From contig JAEVLN010000002.1 of assembly GCA_018350325.1 (NCBI GenBank), positions 3,436,295 through 3,500,294 of the forward strand: 64,000 nt of DNA, written 5' to 3'. A program made the translations under genes and the position numbers. Below the pieces are notes generated by a model. The model ran no database searches. It was not told the origin of the DNA and saw nothing but the letters and a program-made list of their open reading frames with translations. Below are positions 33,794 to 46,900 of this stretch, piece after piece (positions within the stretch are counted from its first letter, which is position 1; each line of letters begins with the position of its first letter). This DNA comes from Globodera rostochiensis (lineage: Eukaryota > Nematoda > Chromadorea > Rhabditida > Heteroderidae).

Positions 33794-34164
33794 GTATTTA
33801 TCATTGGTTTTTGTATGAGAGCATTAAAATGTGCATAATTTTGTTTTTTACAGCTATTATGGCAAAAAGAAAATTATTGTGCAAGAATAATTGTTCGAAA
33901 TTTAGTACCATTCGAAAGCTCTTGATTTGTAGAAGCTATTTGTAAGCAAGAGCTAAGCGATAGGACAGCTCTCGAGAAAGTTATGCCCGGAAACGCTAAA
34001 TCGACGAAATAGTGTGCAAAAGTGAGAGGGTCGGTTAGACACACTAGAGTAGCGAGAGAGAACGTGTAACACTTGGAGTGCATCCCAGCAGTTGTATGCA
34101 ACCCATAGAACTTTTTATTAGCTTTCTGGGGAATTGACGAAACAATTCCAGCGAAAAATAGTAA

Positions 34165-34235
34165 TTTCATGGAAGGGACTCGAACCCGTGCCCCTTTTTT
34201 GTTGAAAAGCTCACAGACCACTAAGCCAAAATTCA
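34165..34235 (-). other. tRNA-derived fragment (SINE-like)
   Basis: Minus-strand TGGCTTAGTGGTC (A box) and GGGTTCGAGTCCC (B box) at tRNA spacing, but no 7-bp acceptor stem. Probably the head of a SINE or a decayed tRNA gene. Confidence 0.5.
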
Positions 34236-35237
34236 AATCTTTTCCGAACTAGAGCCCCCAAAATTGAGCCGCTGTGTTAAGCCAATATTCAAAAGATATT
34301 TTTATCAATATTATTCCAATTCCAATATATGTTCTTGAGTGAGTGAGAACATTTAAAGAAAAATCGTGATTTCTTACTTGAAATACATGTTTTTAATTGC
34401 CTAATTATTTTAAAAACCTTAAAAACTTATTATAATGAAGTTAGCTATTTCTCAAAAGCGCCAAACTATAAGTATCCCTATTTTACGCACAGTACCCTTC
34501 TGCAGACGGTCCCTGCGCAGGTTGCCATGACGCCCACGCTCATCGGAGAAAAGTCGCAGAGCTTAGCGGTCTTTTGGTGTTTGTAGAGAATTTTGTGGGC
34601 TATCTTTCTCACAAAATGGTTTTTTGCAGAAAATTTTTTCCAAGCCCTTAGGGATTTTTTTTCTAAAATGACCTCCATTTTCAGTGTATTTTGGAGTTTC
34701 CGGATCTCCATGAAGGAGGTGTTGTAGCAACTTAGTCCAATTACCTTTTTTGATCGGTATCAAAAGTTATGCATGCATGAATTTTTGTTTGGATTTTGGG
34801 CCAAACAAAAAATTGATTTTTTGTTTTAAAAATTTTGGGCATTTACTTTTGCACATCACTGTATTATTTTCTTTTATTTTTTATTGATGCTTCTAAAAAT
34901 TGTGTGAAAATTTGATTTTGTTATTGATTTTTTTTTTGCTTTAATTAGGGCCGCAAGCTTCGGCTAGCCGCCTGACCTGCCCTGCCAACACAAAGTTAAG
35001 GCATTCAATTTATTAAAATAATTTAATATTCTTTACAAATAACATTTAAAATGGACCAATTTAACATAAATCTGGCAGACAATTAATAATATATGCGTAA
35101 TACAACATTAATTGATTTGTTTAAAAATAATAATCATTTTGTTACTTTCCATCAACCAAAAACGCAAAATTTATTTTCATTTACCATAATTTCATCACCA
35201 AACATTGGCACGCTCCTCCAGACTGAAAATTTGTTGG

Positions 35238-36725
35238 TTATGACCGAAAGATACCATTGAACACCTTCATGAACTCGCCCATCTCCACTTCTTGCACTGT
35301 GTAACCGAGTGAAGAAAGTGCCATTTGTGTCTCTGTGCCAATTCCCTTTGGACTAATCACTCGGCGTCCAATTGCGATGGCATTACACACAAATGCCATC
35401 GCTTCCGCCTCCGAAACGGCAATGGCACGCGGCAGACGACGTCGAATCTTTGGAAAATGGACAATTTTTGACAAATGAATTTTTGTTCATTTTTTAAATC
35501 ACCTCTTTTTTTGTATCGTCCGAAAAGGCGGGCGGAAACCAAAGCTTAAAAATATTTACTAAAATATTTACAAATTTGGATTTGTCGGAGTCAATTTGCA
35601 CAATAAATAACGTTTATATTCACCGCCGAGTCAATGCCGACGGGGCAAAGGCACGTGTCCAAGTGGTAAAAGCGAGGGTCGATCAGTTCACATGGCACCG
35701 TTTCAAAGTCGCCCATTCTCTGGACGTATTCATAAGCCTTTAAATGTTTTGTTATAAAACTAATTAATAATTAACTAATTAATAATGACAATGTGTAATT
35801 ATTGAAGGCGGAGAGGAACGGGGATAGGTCCCGCCTCCCGGGAAGGCCATAACGAAGGATTCTCTCCCTTCCGTCCCGCGCATCCCCTCCAGGGATGGGC
35901 GGAAATTTATTTTCAAAAAACGGAAAACGGAAAAACGGAAATATTTTTTTTAACGGAAAACGGAAAAAAAGGGCCAAAAACAACGGAAAAACGGAAAACG
36001 GAATTCCGCCCATCCCTGATCCCCTCCAGGGACATCTCCCGGGAAAGGGTCAGCATTTGCTTTATTCTGTCATTCTCTTTCAATTCGTCCCCTTCCGCCA
36101 CCTTTCTGCTGGTCCTTGGCCCGCCCCAGCCGGCCCACAAAGTTTTCTGATCCGAGAAAAAAGCGTCGCCACCGCCCTCGAAAACGTGGGCATAGTCCGT
36201 GCCGTACAGCTCCAACCCGAGGCGTTTGTAGAAGGCGGCAAAAGGCTTTTGCTCGCCGATTCGTTGGGAATGGCGAAAGTGGGAAAGGTAAAGCTTATTC
36301 CGGTAGCAAAGGCCTGCGAATAAAGTGGGAAATGGAAACTTTTTAAATAATGAAAGCGGCGTTATTCGGCACAAATCGCTCCTTCCGCGGACTGACCGCT
36401 GTTGCAGACGAACACCATGTCCGGAAGACCTTTGACCTGGTCGAGCGTAAGGACCTTTAAACAAATCGGTAAAAATAAATTCGATTAATAATCACACAAA
36501 TAATCACATGGACGCCCTCCCGTTCGATGGACGTCTTCAACTCCGTCCATTGGTCCATCGCCTTCTGCTGGTCGACCACAACGCCCGCCTCCATCCACGG
36601 ATTGATTGCATACTGGACAAGACGTACGCAACCTTCATTAGTAAACTTTGTCTCACCTCAACTGAGAAATGTTTGGGAGGAACCATCAAAACGCGTCGAA
36701 GGCCCTCTCCGATGGCGCCACGCAT
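35238..36725 (-). CDS. Amidinohydrolase of the arginine deiminase/DDAH superfamily, bacterial-style
   Basis: Seven exons (36725-36657, 36612-36508, 36454-36397, 36313-36102, 35737-35624, 35544-35503, 35447-35238) join in phase to 269 residues. The family layout is complete: VLMVPPKHFSVE, YAINPWMEAGVVVDQQKAMD, GLPDMVFVCNSGL, HVFEGGGDAFF, TLWAGWGGPRTSRK, DPRFYHLDTCLCPV, LWFPPAF, and AEAMAFVCNAIAIGRRVI. Catalytic candidates are the Glu/Asp of EGGGD, His of FYHLD and Cys of FVCNA. Such enzymes hydrolyse guanidino compounds (arginine, dimethylarginine) or transfer amidino groups; the substrate cannot be read here. It resembles bacterial COG1834 proteins more than animal DDAH1. A tttcag lies 3 bp before the start codon, a probable spliced-leader acceptor. 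A hAT MITE sits in intron 4. Confidence 0.86.
35890..36018. mobile_element. hAT-type MITE, 129 bp, in amidinohydrolase intron 4
   Basis: Terminal inverted repeats CAGGGATGGGCGGAA (15 bp, perfect) flanked by an exact 8-bp duplication atcccctc (35882-35889, 36019-36026). The interior is repeated ggaaaaacggaaa. No coding capacity. Confidence 0.95.
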
Positions 36726-37964
36726 TGCCTGAAACAATCGAATTGAATCCCTCCATTAGAAATAGTAATTTAATTGGTTAATTAACTAATTTTAGTCACT
36801 CCAAAACCCGAAGAAACCATTTTCATTCATTCATTCAATTCATTCATCGATTAATCGTTAATGAGTCATTAATAATGATTAAAATCAATTTAACAATGGT
36901 GGCACTAATAAATAAAAGGGAAAGAACGGCGGAATGTCGCGAAGACCGCAAAAAACGATAATTATCCAAACGATAAAAATCCGTTTTTTGTTTACAAAAC
37001 CAATAAAACTGGTTTCTTAAACAAATAAATAAATTTAAATTTATGTATACGAACTTTAAAATGTGAAATTTAATAAAATTAGAGTAATAAAATGTTAAAT
37101 TTAATAAAATTAGAGTAATAAAATGTTAAATTTAATAAATAAGAGTAATAAAATGGGAAATTTAATAAAATTAGAGTAATAAAATGTTAAATTTAATAAA
37201 ATTAGAGTAATAAAATGTGAAATTTAATAAAATAGAGTAATAAAATGGGAAATTTAATAAAATTAGAGTAATAAAATGGGAAATTTAATAAAATTAGAGT
37301 AATAAAATGTTAAATTTAATAAAATTAGAGTAATAAAATGTGAAATTTAATAAAATAGAGTAATAAAATGGGAAAAAATTAGAGTAATAAAATGTGAAAT
37401 TTAATAAAATTAGAGTAATAAAATGTGAAATTTAATAAAATTAGAGTAATAAAATGTGAAATTTAATAAAAATAGAGTAATAAAATGGGAAATTAAAAAA
37501 ATTAGAGTAATAAAATGGGAAATTAATAAAATTAGAGTAATAAAATGTTAAATTTAATAAAATGGGAAATTTGGGGGAAATCGAAATTGGTCGGGCAAAT
37601 TTGACCACAAAATTGTTGAACGCCCTGAAACAGAACAAAAGAACGCCGCCATTCGCCTCCTCCCATCACTTCAACCAGCGCAAGAATTCTCTGCTCTTCT
37701 GACCGATCGACCAAACTAATCGCGGCCACATATTTCACCCAAAACGATCAAAACAAAACAAAATTCATTTCTTTCCCGAAATTGTATTTCTTTGAAATAA
37801 AATGTTGGGATATTAAAACGCGTTAACAATGGAAAATGCAATTTTAATCCGAAACCGCCAAAATAAACGTTTCCATTTCAATAAGTTTAAGAAAGAAGGA
37901 ACATCCGGGACGTAACCGGATTCCGGACATTTTTTGGCATCCATCCGCTTACTCCAAAATTCAT
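36726..37964. other. Intergenic, mostly AT-rich tandem repeat
   Basis: It holds an about 31-bp AT-rich minisatellite and otherwise featureless sequence. Open frames on the minus strand at 37441-37738 are compositional. Confidence 0.6.
37060..37565. repeat. About 31-bp AT-rich minisatellite
   Basis: About sixteen imperfect copies combining aaatttaataaaattagag and taataaaatg(tg/tt/gg), with single-base length changes between copies. Confidence 0.93.
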
Positions 37965-40900
37965 TTACACGCGGGCACTCATTAAAATGATTTCGCAGTT
38001 GCTGTCTTCGCTGCTGCCGACGTTGTGACGGCTCTGCCGTCGATGGGACTGGTGGGAATACGTCCTGCCGCCGTTGGTTAGTCGGTCTCCTGCAAAGCGC
38101 ATCCAATGAGGAAAGATTGGCGGATGACCCCCCCCCCCCTGATTCCTTCCCCAGCGGCGTCCCCCCCCCCGATTCCTTCCCCCGCGGCGTCCCCCCCCCG
38201 ATTCCTTCCCCAGCGGCGTCCCCCCCCCCGATTCCTTCCCCAGCGGCGTCCCCCCCCCCCCCCCCCCCCGATTCCTTCCCCAGCGGCGTCCCCCCCCCCC
38301 CGATTCCTTCCCCACGGCGTCCCCCCCCCCCCCCCCGATTCCTTCCCCAGCGGCGTCCCCCCCCCCCCGATTCTTCCCCAGCGGCGTCCCCCCCCCCCCC
38401 CGATTCCTTCCCCAGCGGCGCCCCCCCCCCCCCGATTCCTTCCCCAGCGGCGTCCCCCCCCCCCCCCCCGATTCCTTCCCCAGCGGCGTCCCCCCCCCCC
38501 CCCGATTCCTTCCCCCGCGGCGTCCCCCCCCCCGATTCCTTCCCCCGCGGGTCCCCCCCCCCCCGATTCCTTCCCCAGCGGCGTCCCCCCCCCGATTCCT
38601 TCCCCAGCGCGTCCCCCCCCCCCCCCGATTCCTTCCCCCGCGGCGTTCCCCCCCCCCCCCCCGATTCCTCCCCAGCGGCGTCCCCCCCCCGATTCCTTCC
38701 CCAGCGGCGTCCCCCCCCCCCGATTCCTCCCCAGCGGCGTCCCCCCCCCCCGATTCCTTCCCCCGCGGCGTTCCCCCCCCCCCCCCCGATTCCTTCCCCT
38801 GCGGCGTTCCCCCCCCCCCCCCCCGATTCCTTCCCCCGCGGCGTCCCCCCCCGATTCCTTCCCCAGCGGCGTCCCCCCCCCGATTCCTTCCCCAGCGGCG
38901 TCCCCCCCCCCCGATTCCTTCCCCCGCGGCGTTCCCCCCCCCCCCCCCGATTCCTTCCCCAGCGCGTCCCCCCCCCCCCCCCCGATTCCTTCCCCCGCGG
39001 CGTCCCCCCCCCCCGATTCCTTCCCCGCGGCATCCCCCCCCCCGATTCCTTCCCCCGCGGCGTCCCCCCCCCCCCCCCCCCCCGATTCCTTCCCCCGCGG
39101 CGTCCCCCCCCCCCCGATTCCTTCCCCCGCGGCGTCCCCCCCCCCCCGATTCCTTCCCCCGCGGCGTCCCCCCCCCCCCGATTCCTTCCCCCGCGGCGTC
39201 CCCCCCCCCCGATTCCTTCCCCCCGCGGCGTCCCCCCCCCCCCGATTCCTTCCCCCGCGCGTCCCCCCCCCCCGATTCCTTCCCCCGCGGCGTCCCCCCC
39301 CCCGATTCCTTCCCCCGGGCGTCCCCCCCCCCGATTCCTTCCCCCGCGGCGTCCCCCCCCCCCGATTCCTTCCCCCGCGGCGGTCCCCCCCCCGATTCTT
39401 CCCCAGCGGCGTCCCCCCCCCGATTCCTTCCCCAGGGCGTCCCCCCCCCGATTCCTTCCCCAGCGGCGTCCCCCCCCCCCCCGATTCCTTCCCCGCGGCG
39501 TCCCCCCCCCCCCCCCCCGATTCCTTCCCCAGCGGCGTCCCCCCCCCCCCGATCCTTCCCCCGCGGCGTCCCCCCCCCCGATTCCTTCCCCCGCGGCGTC
39601 CCCCCCCCCCCCATTCCTTCCCCCGCGGCGTCCCCCCCCCCCCCGATTCCTTCCCCCGCGGCGTCCCCCCCCCCCGATTCCTTCCCCCGCGGCGTCCCCC
39701 CCCCCCCCGGATTCCTTCCCCCGCGGCGTCCCCCCCCCCGATTCCTTCCCCCGCGGCGTCCCCCCCCCCCCGATTCCTTCCCCCGCGGCTCCCCCCCCCC
39801 CGATTCCTTCCCCCGCGGCATCCCCCCCCCCCGATTCCTTCCCCCGCGCGTCCCCCCCCCCCGATTCCTTCCCCCGCGGCGTCCCCCCCCCCGATTCCTT
39901 CCCCCGCGCGTCCCCCCCCCGATTCCTTCCCCCGCGGCGTCCCCCCCCCCCGATTCCTTCCCCCGCGCGTCCCCCCCCCCCGATTCCTTCCCCCGCGGCG
40001 TCCCCCCCCCCGATTCCTTCCCCCGGGCGTCCCCCCCCCCGATTCCTTCCCCCGCGGCGTCCCCCCCCCGATTCCTTCCCCCGCGCGTCCCCCCCCCGAT
40101 TCCTTCCCCCGCGGCGTCCCCCCCCCGATTCCTTCCCCAGCGGGTCCCCCCCCCCCCCGATTCCTTCCCCAGCGGCGTCCCCCCCCCCCCGATTCCTTCC
40201 CCGCGGCGGTCCCCCCCCCCCCCGATTCCTTCCCCAGCGGCGTCCCCCCCCCCCGATTCCTCCCCAGCGGCGTCCCCCCCCCCCGATTCCTTCCCCCGCG
40301 GCGTCCCCCCCCCCCCGATTCTTCCCCCGCGGCGGTCCCCCCCCCCCCGATTCCTTCCCCCGCGGCGTCCCCCCCCCCCGATTCCTTCCCCCGCGGCGTC
40401 CCCCCCCCCCGATTCCTTCCCCCGCGGCGTCCCCCCCCCCCCGATTCCTTCCCCCGCGGCGTCCCCCCCCCCCGATTCCTTCCCCCGCGGCGTCCCCCCC
40501 CCCCGATTCCTTCCCCCGCGGCGTCCCCCCCCCCCCCCCGATTCCTTCCCCCGCGGGTCCCCCCCCCCCGATTCCTTCCCCCGCGGCGTCCCCCCCCCCC
40601 CCGATTCCTTCCCCCCGGCGTCCCCCCCCCCCCGATTCCTTCCCCCGCGGCGTCCCCCCCCCCCGATTCCTTCCCCGCGGCGTCCCCCCCCCCCGATTCC
40701 TTCCCCCGCGGCGTCCCCCCCCCCCGATTCCTTCCCCGCGGCGTCCCCCCCCCCCCGATTCCTTCCCCCGCGGCGTCCCCCCCCCGATTCCTCCCCAGCG
40801 GCGTCCCCCCCCCCCCCCGATTCCCTTCGATTCCCTCGCCCGCCTCTTTTCTTCCGCTGCCGGCCTTTCTTTGCCGCTGCGAATGTTTTAGAGCTATTTT

Positions 40901-43900
40901 GGCTGCCATTTGCGTCGCTTCTCAGCGTCGTCCGTCGCTTTGTTGTGGCGCCCCGACTTAAATAGGCACAAAAAGCGCTGGACAAATAAATAGGCAATTG
41001 AATGACGGAAATTATGGAGCCGCCAATCCAAAGCGAAATTTGGCCTAAAAACCGCACAAATTGATGGGAGGCTGAGCAAAAAGCATTCAACTTCGGAACG
41101 GCCTCAAATCCAAACGGATCAATCCGTTGGGTAAAATAAATATTAAGCCATCAAAATTAATTTGGAAATAATCCCTAAAAACATTTGTTAATGTCCAAAT
41201 GCCCAGCAGCTTACCTCCGAGCTGTGCAACAAATGAAGGCGGCGTCATCGACAGCATATGCTGGGGGGGGACAATGGAATTGAGCTAATAAAGGTAAAGC
41301 GACGGACCCTAATGATTGTATAGTCCAAAGTAATATAATAAACGTCATTGAGCTAATAAAGGTAAAGCGACGGACCCTAATGATTGTATAGTCCAAAGTA
41401 ATATAATAAACGTCCAAAATTATTGTGTTGCGCAACTCTCTCCATTTGGAGGAATCGTTGACGAAATGTTGGGCCTGTTCTGATGGAAAATGGGCTAAAA
41501 TTTCCGTTTTAAAATTTAATAAGTGACAAAAAGTGTTTACAATAAGTGACGGTTTTGTCGAAGCGCCAATAGTTACACGGAGGCCCACAATGGCTTTTGC
41601 AGCGCTTAAGGGGCGGCGGGGGGACAATTTGTGCATTTAATTTTAAAATTTAAAAAAGGGCGGGGGAGACTTTGTGTATTTAATTTCAAAATAATAATCA
41701 AAAAGCAAATGACCGCGATGCGTTCCTCGAAGCCCTTTCTGTACAGTTTTGGATAGACGCAGCGGAAAAATTGGCTGGTCGTGCAAATGTACGGAGTGGC
41801 CGGTCGAGAGGCGGCCGCCAGCGAACAATTGCAGTCCCTCTCGGCTTGGGACATGAAGCAGTCCTTGGGGGAAAGTGATTGGGACATGAAGCAGTCCTTG
41901 GGGGAAAGTGATTGGGACATGAAGCAGTCCTTGGGGGAAAGTGATTGGGACATGAAGCAGTCCTTGGGGGAAAGTGATTGGGACATGAAGCAGTCCTTGG
42001 GGGAAAGTGATTGGGACATGAAGCAGTCCTTGGGGGAAAGTGATTGGGACATGAAGCAGTCCTTGGGGGAAAGTGATTGGGACATGAAGCAGTCCTTGGG
42101 GGAAAGTGATTGGGCCATGAAGCAGTCCTTGGGGGAAAGTGATTGGGACATGAAGCAGTCCTTGGGGGAAAGTGATTTGGGACATGAAGCAGTCCTTGGG
42201 GGAAAGTGATTGGGACGTAAGCAGTCCCTTGGGGGAAGTGGATTGGTACATGAAGCAGTCCTTGGGGGAAGTGATTGGGACATGAAGCAGTCTTGGGGGA
42301 AAGTTGATTGGGACATGAAGCAGTCCTTGGGGGAAAGTGATTGGGACATGAGCAGTCCTTGGGGGAAAAGTGATTGGGACATGAAGCAGTCCTTGGGGAA
42401 AGTGATTGGACATGAAACAGTCCTTGGGGGAAAGTGATTGGGACATGAAGCAGTCCTTGGGGGAAGTGTTGGGACATGAAGCAGGCCTTGGGGGAAAGTG
42501 ATTGGGACATGAAGCGTCCTCGTGGGGAAGTGATTGGGACATGAAGCAGTCCTTGGGGAAAGGGATTGGGACATGAAGCAGTCCTTGGGGAAAGTGATTG
42601 GGACATGAAGCAGTCCTTGGGGGAATGTGATTGGGACATGAAGCATCCTTGGGGGAAAGTGATTGGGACATGAAGCGTCCTTGGGGGAAAGTGATTGGGG
42701 ACATAAGCAGTCCTTGGGGGAAAGTGATTGGGACATGAAGCAGTCCTTGGGGGAAAGTGATTGACATGAAGCAGTCCTTGGGGGAAAGTGATTGGACATG
42801 AAGCAGTCCTTGGGGAAAGTGATGGGACATGAAGCAGTCCTTGGGGGAAAGTGATTGGGACATGAAGCAGTCCTTGGGGGAAGTGATTGGGACATGAAGC
42901 AGTCCTTGGGGGAAAGTGATTGGGACATGAAGCAGTCCTTGGGGAAAGTGATTGGGACATGAAGCAGTCCTTGGGGGAAAGTGATTGGGACATGAAAGCG
43001 TCCTTGGGGGAAAGTGATTGGGACATGAAGCAGTCCTTGGGGGAAAGTGATTGGGACAGAACAGGCCTTGGGGGAAAGTGATTGGGACATGAAGCAGTCC
43101 TTGTGGGGAAAGTGATTGGACATGAAGCAGTCCTTGGGGGAAAGTGATTGGGACATGAAGCAGTCCTTCGGGGGAAGTGATTGGGACATGAAGCAGTCCT
43201 TGGGGGAAAGTGATTGGGACATGAAGCAAGTCCTTGGGGAAAGTGATTGGGACATGAAGCAGTCCTTGGGGGGAAAGTGATTGGGACATGAAGCGTCCTT
43301 GGGGGAAAGTGATTGGTACATGAAGCAGTCCTTGGGGGAAAGTGATTGGGACAGAAGCAGTCCTTGGGGGAAAAGTGATTGGGACATGAAGCAGTCCTTG
43401 GGGGAAAGTGATGGGACATGAAGCAGTCCTCTGGGGGAAAGTGATTGGTACATGAAGCAGTCCTTGGGGGGAAGTGATTGGGACATGAAGCAGTCCTTGG
43501 GGGAAAGTGATTGGGACATGAAGCAGTCCTGGGGGAAAGTGATGGGACATGAAGCAGTCCTTCGGGGAAAGTGATTGGGGACATGAAGCGTCCTTGGGGG
43601 AAAGTGATTGGGACCTGAAGCAGTCCTTGGGAAAGTGATTGGACATGAGCAGTCCTTGGGGGAAAGTGATTGGGACATGAAGCAGTCCTTGGGGGAAGTG
43701 ATTGGGAATGAAGCAGTCCTTGGGGGAAAAGTGATTGGGACATGAAGCAGTCCTTGGGGGAAAGTGTTGGGACATGAAGCAGCCTTGGGGAAAGTGATTG
43801 GGACATGAAGCAGTCCTTGGGGGAAGTGATTGGGACATAAGCAGTCCTTGGGGGAAAGTGATTGGGACATGAAGCAGTCCTTGGGGAAAGTGATTGGGAC

Positions 43901-46900
43901 ATGAAGCAGTCCTTGGGGGAAAGTGATTGGGACATGAAGCAGTCTTGGGGGAAAGTGATTGGAACATGAAGCAGTCCTTGGGGGAAAGTGATTGGGACAT
44001 GAGCAGTCCTTGGGGGAAAGTGATTGGACATGAAGCAGTCCTTGGGGGAAAGTGATTGGGAATGAAGCAGTCCTTGGGGGAAAGTGATTGGGACATGAAG
44101 CAGTCCTTGGGGGAAAGTGATGGGACATGAAGCAGTCCTTGGGGGAAAGTGATTGGGACATGAAGCAGTCCTTGGGGGAAGTGATTGGGACATGAAGCAG
44201 TCCTTGGGGAAAGTGACTTGGGAATGATGAAGCAGTCTCCTTGGGGAAAAAGTGATTGGGAATGAAGCAGTCCTTCGGGGGAAGTGATGGTACATGCGCA
44301 GTCCTTGGGGGAAAGTGATTGGGACTATGAAGCAAGTCCTTGGGGGTAAAGTGATTTGGGACATGAAGCAGTCATTGGGGGAAACGTGATTGGACATGAA
44401 GCAGGTCCTTGGGAGGAAATGGATTGGGACATGAAGCAGTCCTTCGGGGGAAAGTGCTGGACATGAAGACAGTCTCGGGGGAAAGTGATTGGTACATGAA
44501 GCAGGTCCTTGGGGAAAGTGATTGGGACATGAACAGTCCTTGGGGGAAAGTGATTGGGACATGAAGCAGTCCTGGGGGAAAGTGATTGGGACTGAAGCAG
44601 TCCTTGGGGGAAAGTGATTGGGACATGAAAGCAGTCCTTGGGGGAAAGTGATGGGACATGAACGCAGTCCTGGGGGAAATGATTGGGACATGAAGCAGTC
44701 CTTGGGGGAAGTGATTGGGACATGCAAGCAGTCCTTGGGGGGAAAGTGATTGGGACATGAAGCAGTCCTGGGGGAAAGTGATGGGACATGAAGCAGTCCT
44801 TGGGGAAAGTGATTGGGTCCTTGGGGGAAGTGATTGGGACATGAAGCAGTCCTTGGGGGAAAGTGATTGGGACATGAAGCAGTCCTTGGGGAAAGTGATG
44901 GGACATGAAGCAGTCCTTGGGGGAAAGTGATTGGGACATGAAGCAGCCTTGGGGGGAAGTGATTGGGACATGAAGCCAGTCCTTGGGGGGAAAGTGATTG
45001 GGACATGAAGCAGTCCTTGGGGAAAGTGATTGGGACATGAAGCAGTCCTTGGGGGAAAGTGATTGGTACATGAAGCAGTCCTTGGGGGAAAGTGATTGGG
45101 ACATGAAGCAGTCCTTGGGGGAAAGTGATTGGGACATGAAGGCAGTCCTTGGGGAAAGTGATTGGGACATGAAGCAGTCCTTGGGGAAAGTGATTGGGAC
45201 ATGAAGCAGCCCTTGGGGGAAAGTGGATGGGACATGAAGCAGTCTTGGGGGAAAGTGATTGGGACATGAAGCAGTCCTTGGGGGAAGTGATTGGGGACAT
45301 GAGCAGTCCTTGGGGAATGGAAAGTGATTGGGACATGAAGCAGTCCTTGGGGGGAAAGTGATGGTACATGAAGCAGTCCTTGGGGGAAAGTGATTGGACA
45401 TGAAGCAGTCCTTGGGGGAAGTGATTGGGACATGAAGCAGTCCTTGGGGGAAAGTGATTGGGACATGAAGCAGTCCTTGGGGAAAGTGATTGGGACATGA
45501 AGCAGTCCTTGGGGGAAAGTGATTGGGACATGAAGCAGCCTTGGGGAAAGTGATTGGGACATGAAGCAGTCCTTGGGGGAAGTGATTGGGACATGAACAG
45601 TCCTTGGGGGAAGTGATTGGGACATGAAGCAGTCCTTGGGGGAAAGTGATTGGGACTGAAGCAGTCCTTGGGGGAAGTGATTGGGACCATGAAGCAGTCC
45701 TTGGGGGAAAGTGATGGGACATGAAGCAGTCCTTGGGGGAAAGTGATTGGGACATGAAGCAGTCCTTGGGGGAAGTGATTGGGACATGAAGCAGTCCTTG
45801 GGGGAAAGTGATTGGGACATGAAGCAGTCCTTGGGGAAAGTGATTGGGACATGAAGCAGTCCTTGGGGAAAGTGATTGGGACATGAAGCAGTCTTGGGGG
45901 AAAAGTGATTGGGACCTGAAGCAGTCCTTGGGGGAAAGTGATTGGGGACATAAGCAGCCTTGGGGGAAAGTGATTGGGACATGAAGCCGTCCTTGGGGGA
46001 AAGTGATTGGGACATGAAGCAGTCCTTGGGGGAAAGTGATTGGGACATGAAGCAGTCCTTGGGGGAAAGTGATTGGGACATGAAGCAGTCCTTGGGGGAA
46101 AGTGATTGGGACATGAAGCAGTCCTTGGGGGAAAGTGATTGGGACATGAAGCAGTCCTTGGGGGAAAGTGATTGGGACATGAAGCAGTCCTTGGGGGAAA
46201 GTGATTGGGACATGAAGCAGTCCTTGGGGGAAAGTGATTGGGACATGAAGCAGTCCTTGGGGGAAAGTGATTGGGACATGAAGCAGTCCTTGGGGGAAAG
46301 TGATTGGGACATGAAGCAGTCCTTGGGGGAAAGTGATTGGGACATGAAGCAGTCCTTGGGGGAAAGTGATTGGGACATGAAACAGTCCTTGGGGGAAAGT
46401 GATTGGGACATGAAGCAGTCCTTGGGGGAAAGTGATTGGGACATGAAGCAGTCCTTGGGGGAAAGTGATGGGACATGAAGCAGTCCTTGGGGGAAAGTGA
46501 TTGGGACATGAAACAGTCCTTGGGGGAAAGTGATTGGGACATGAAGCAGTCCTTGGGGGAAAGTGATTGGGACATGAAGCAGTCCTTGGGGGAAGTGATT
46601 GGGACATGAAGCAGTCCTTGGGGGAAAGTGATTGGGACATGAAGCAGTCCTTGGGGGAAAGTGATTGGGACATGAAACAGTCCTTGGGGGGAAAAGTGAT
46701 TGGGACATGAAGCAGTCCTTGGGGGAAAGTGATTGGGACATGAAGCAGTCCTTGGGGGAAAGTGATTGGGACATGAAGCAGTCCTTGGGGGAAAGTGATT
46801 GGGACATGAAGCAGTCCTTGGGGGAAAGTGATTGGGACATGAAGCAGTCCTTGGGGGAAAGTGATTGGGACATGAAGCAGTCCTTGGGGGAAAGTGATTG

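Larger units (their letters stand above)
31543..35237. other. AT-rich repeat-dense intergenic region
   Basis: It contains MITE-interior fragments (31780-31870), the hAT-like element at 32892-33793, two tRNA-derived fragments, and many short AT-rich repeats (tcgaaaatcgaaa). No exon with family motifs was found on either strand. Promoter of the co-SMAD gene must lie at its left edge. Confidence 0.55.

Noticed and set aside
33525..34235. Two functional tRNA genes
   Set aside because: A- and B-box-like blocks are present but acceptor and D stems do not pair; one lies inside a transposon.
37813..41090. Gly/Pro-rich open frames of 900-1040 codons on both strands
   Set aside because: They come from the GC-rich 30-bp array, open in all six frames. 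Similarity in flavour to hyper-variable repeat effectors of cyst nematodes was considered, but no signal peptide leads the repeat and TM2 of a channel precedes it.
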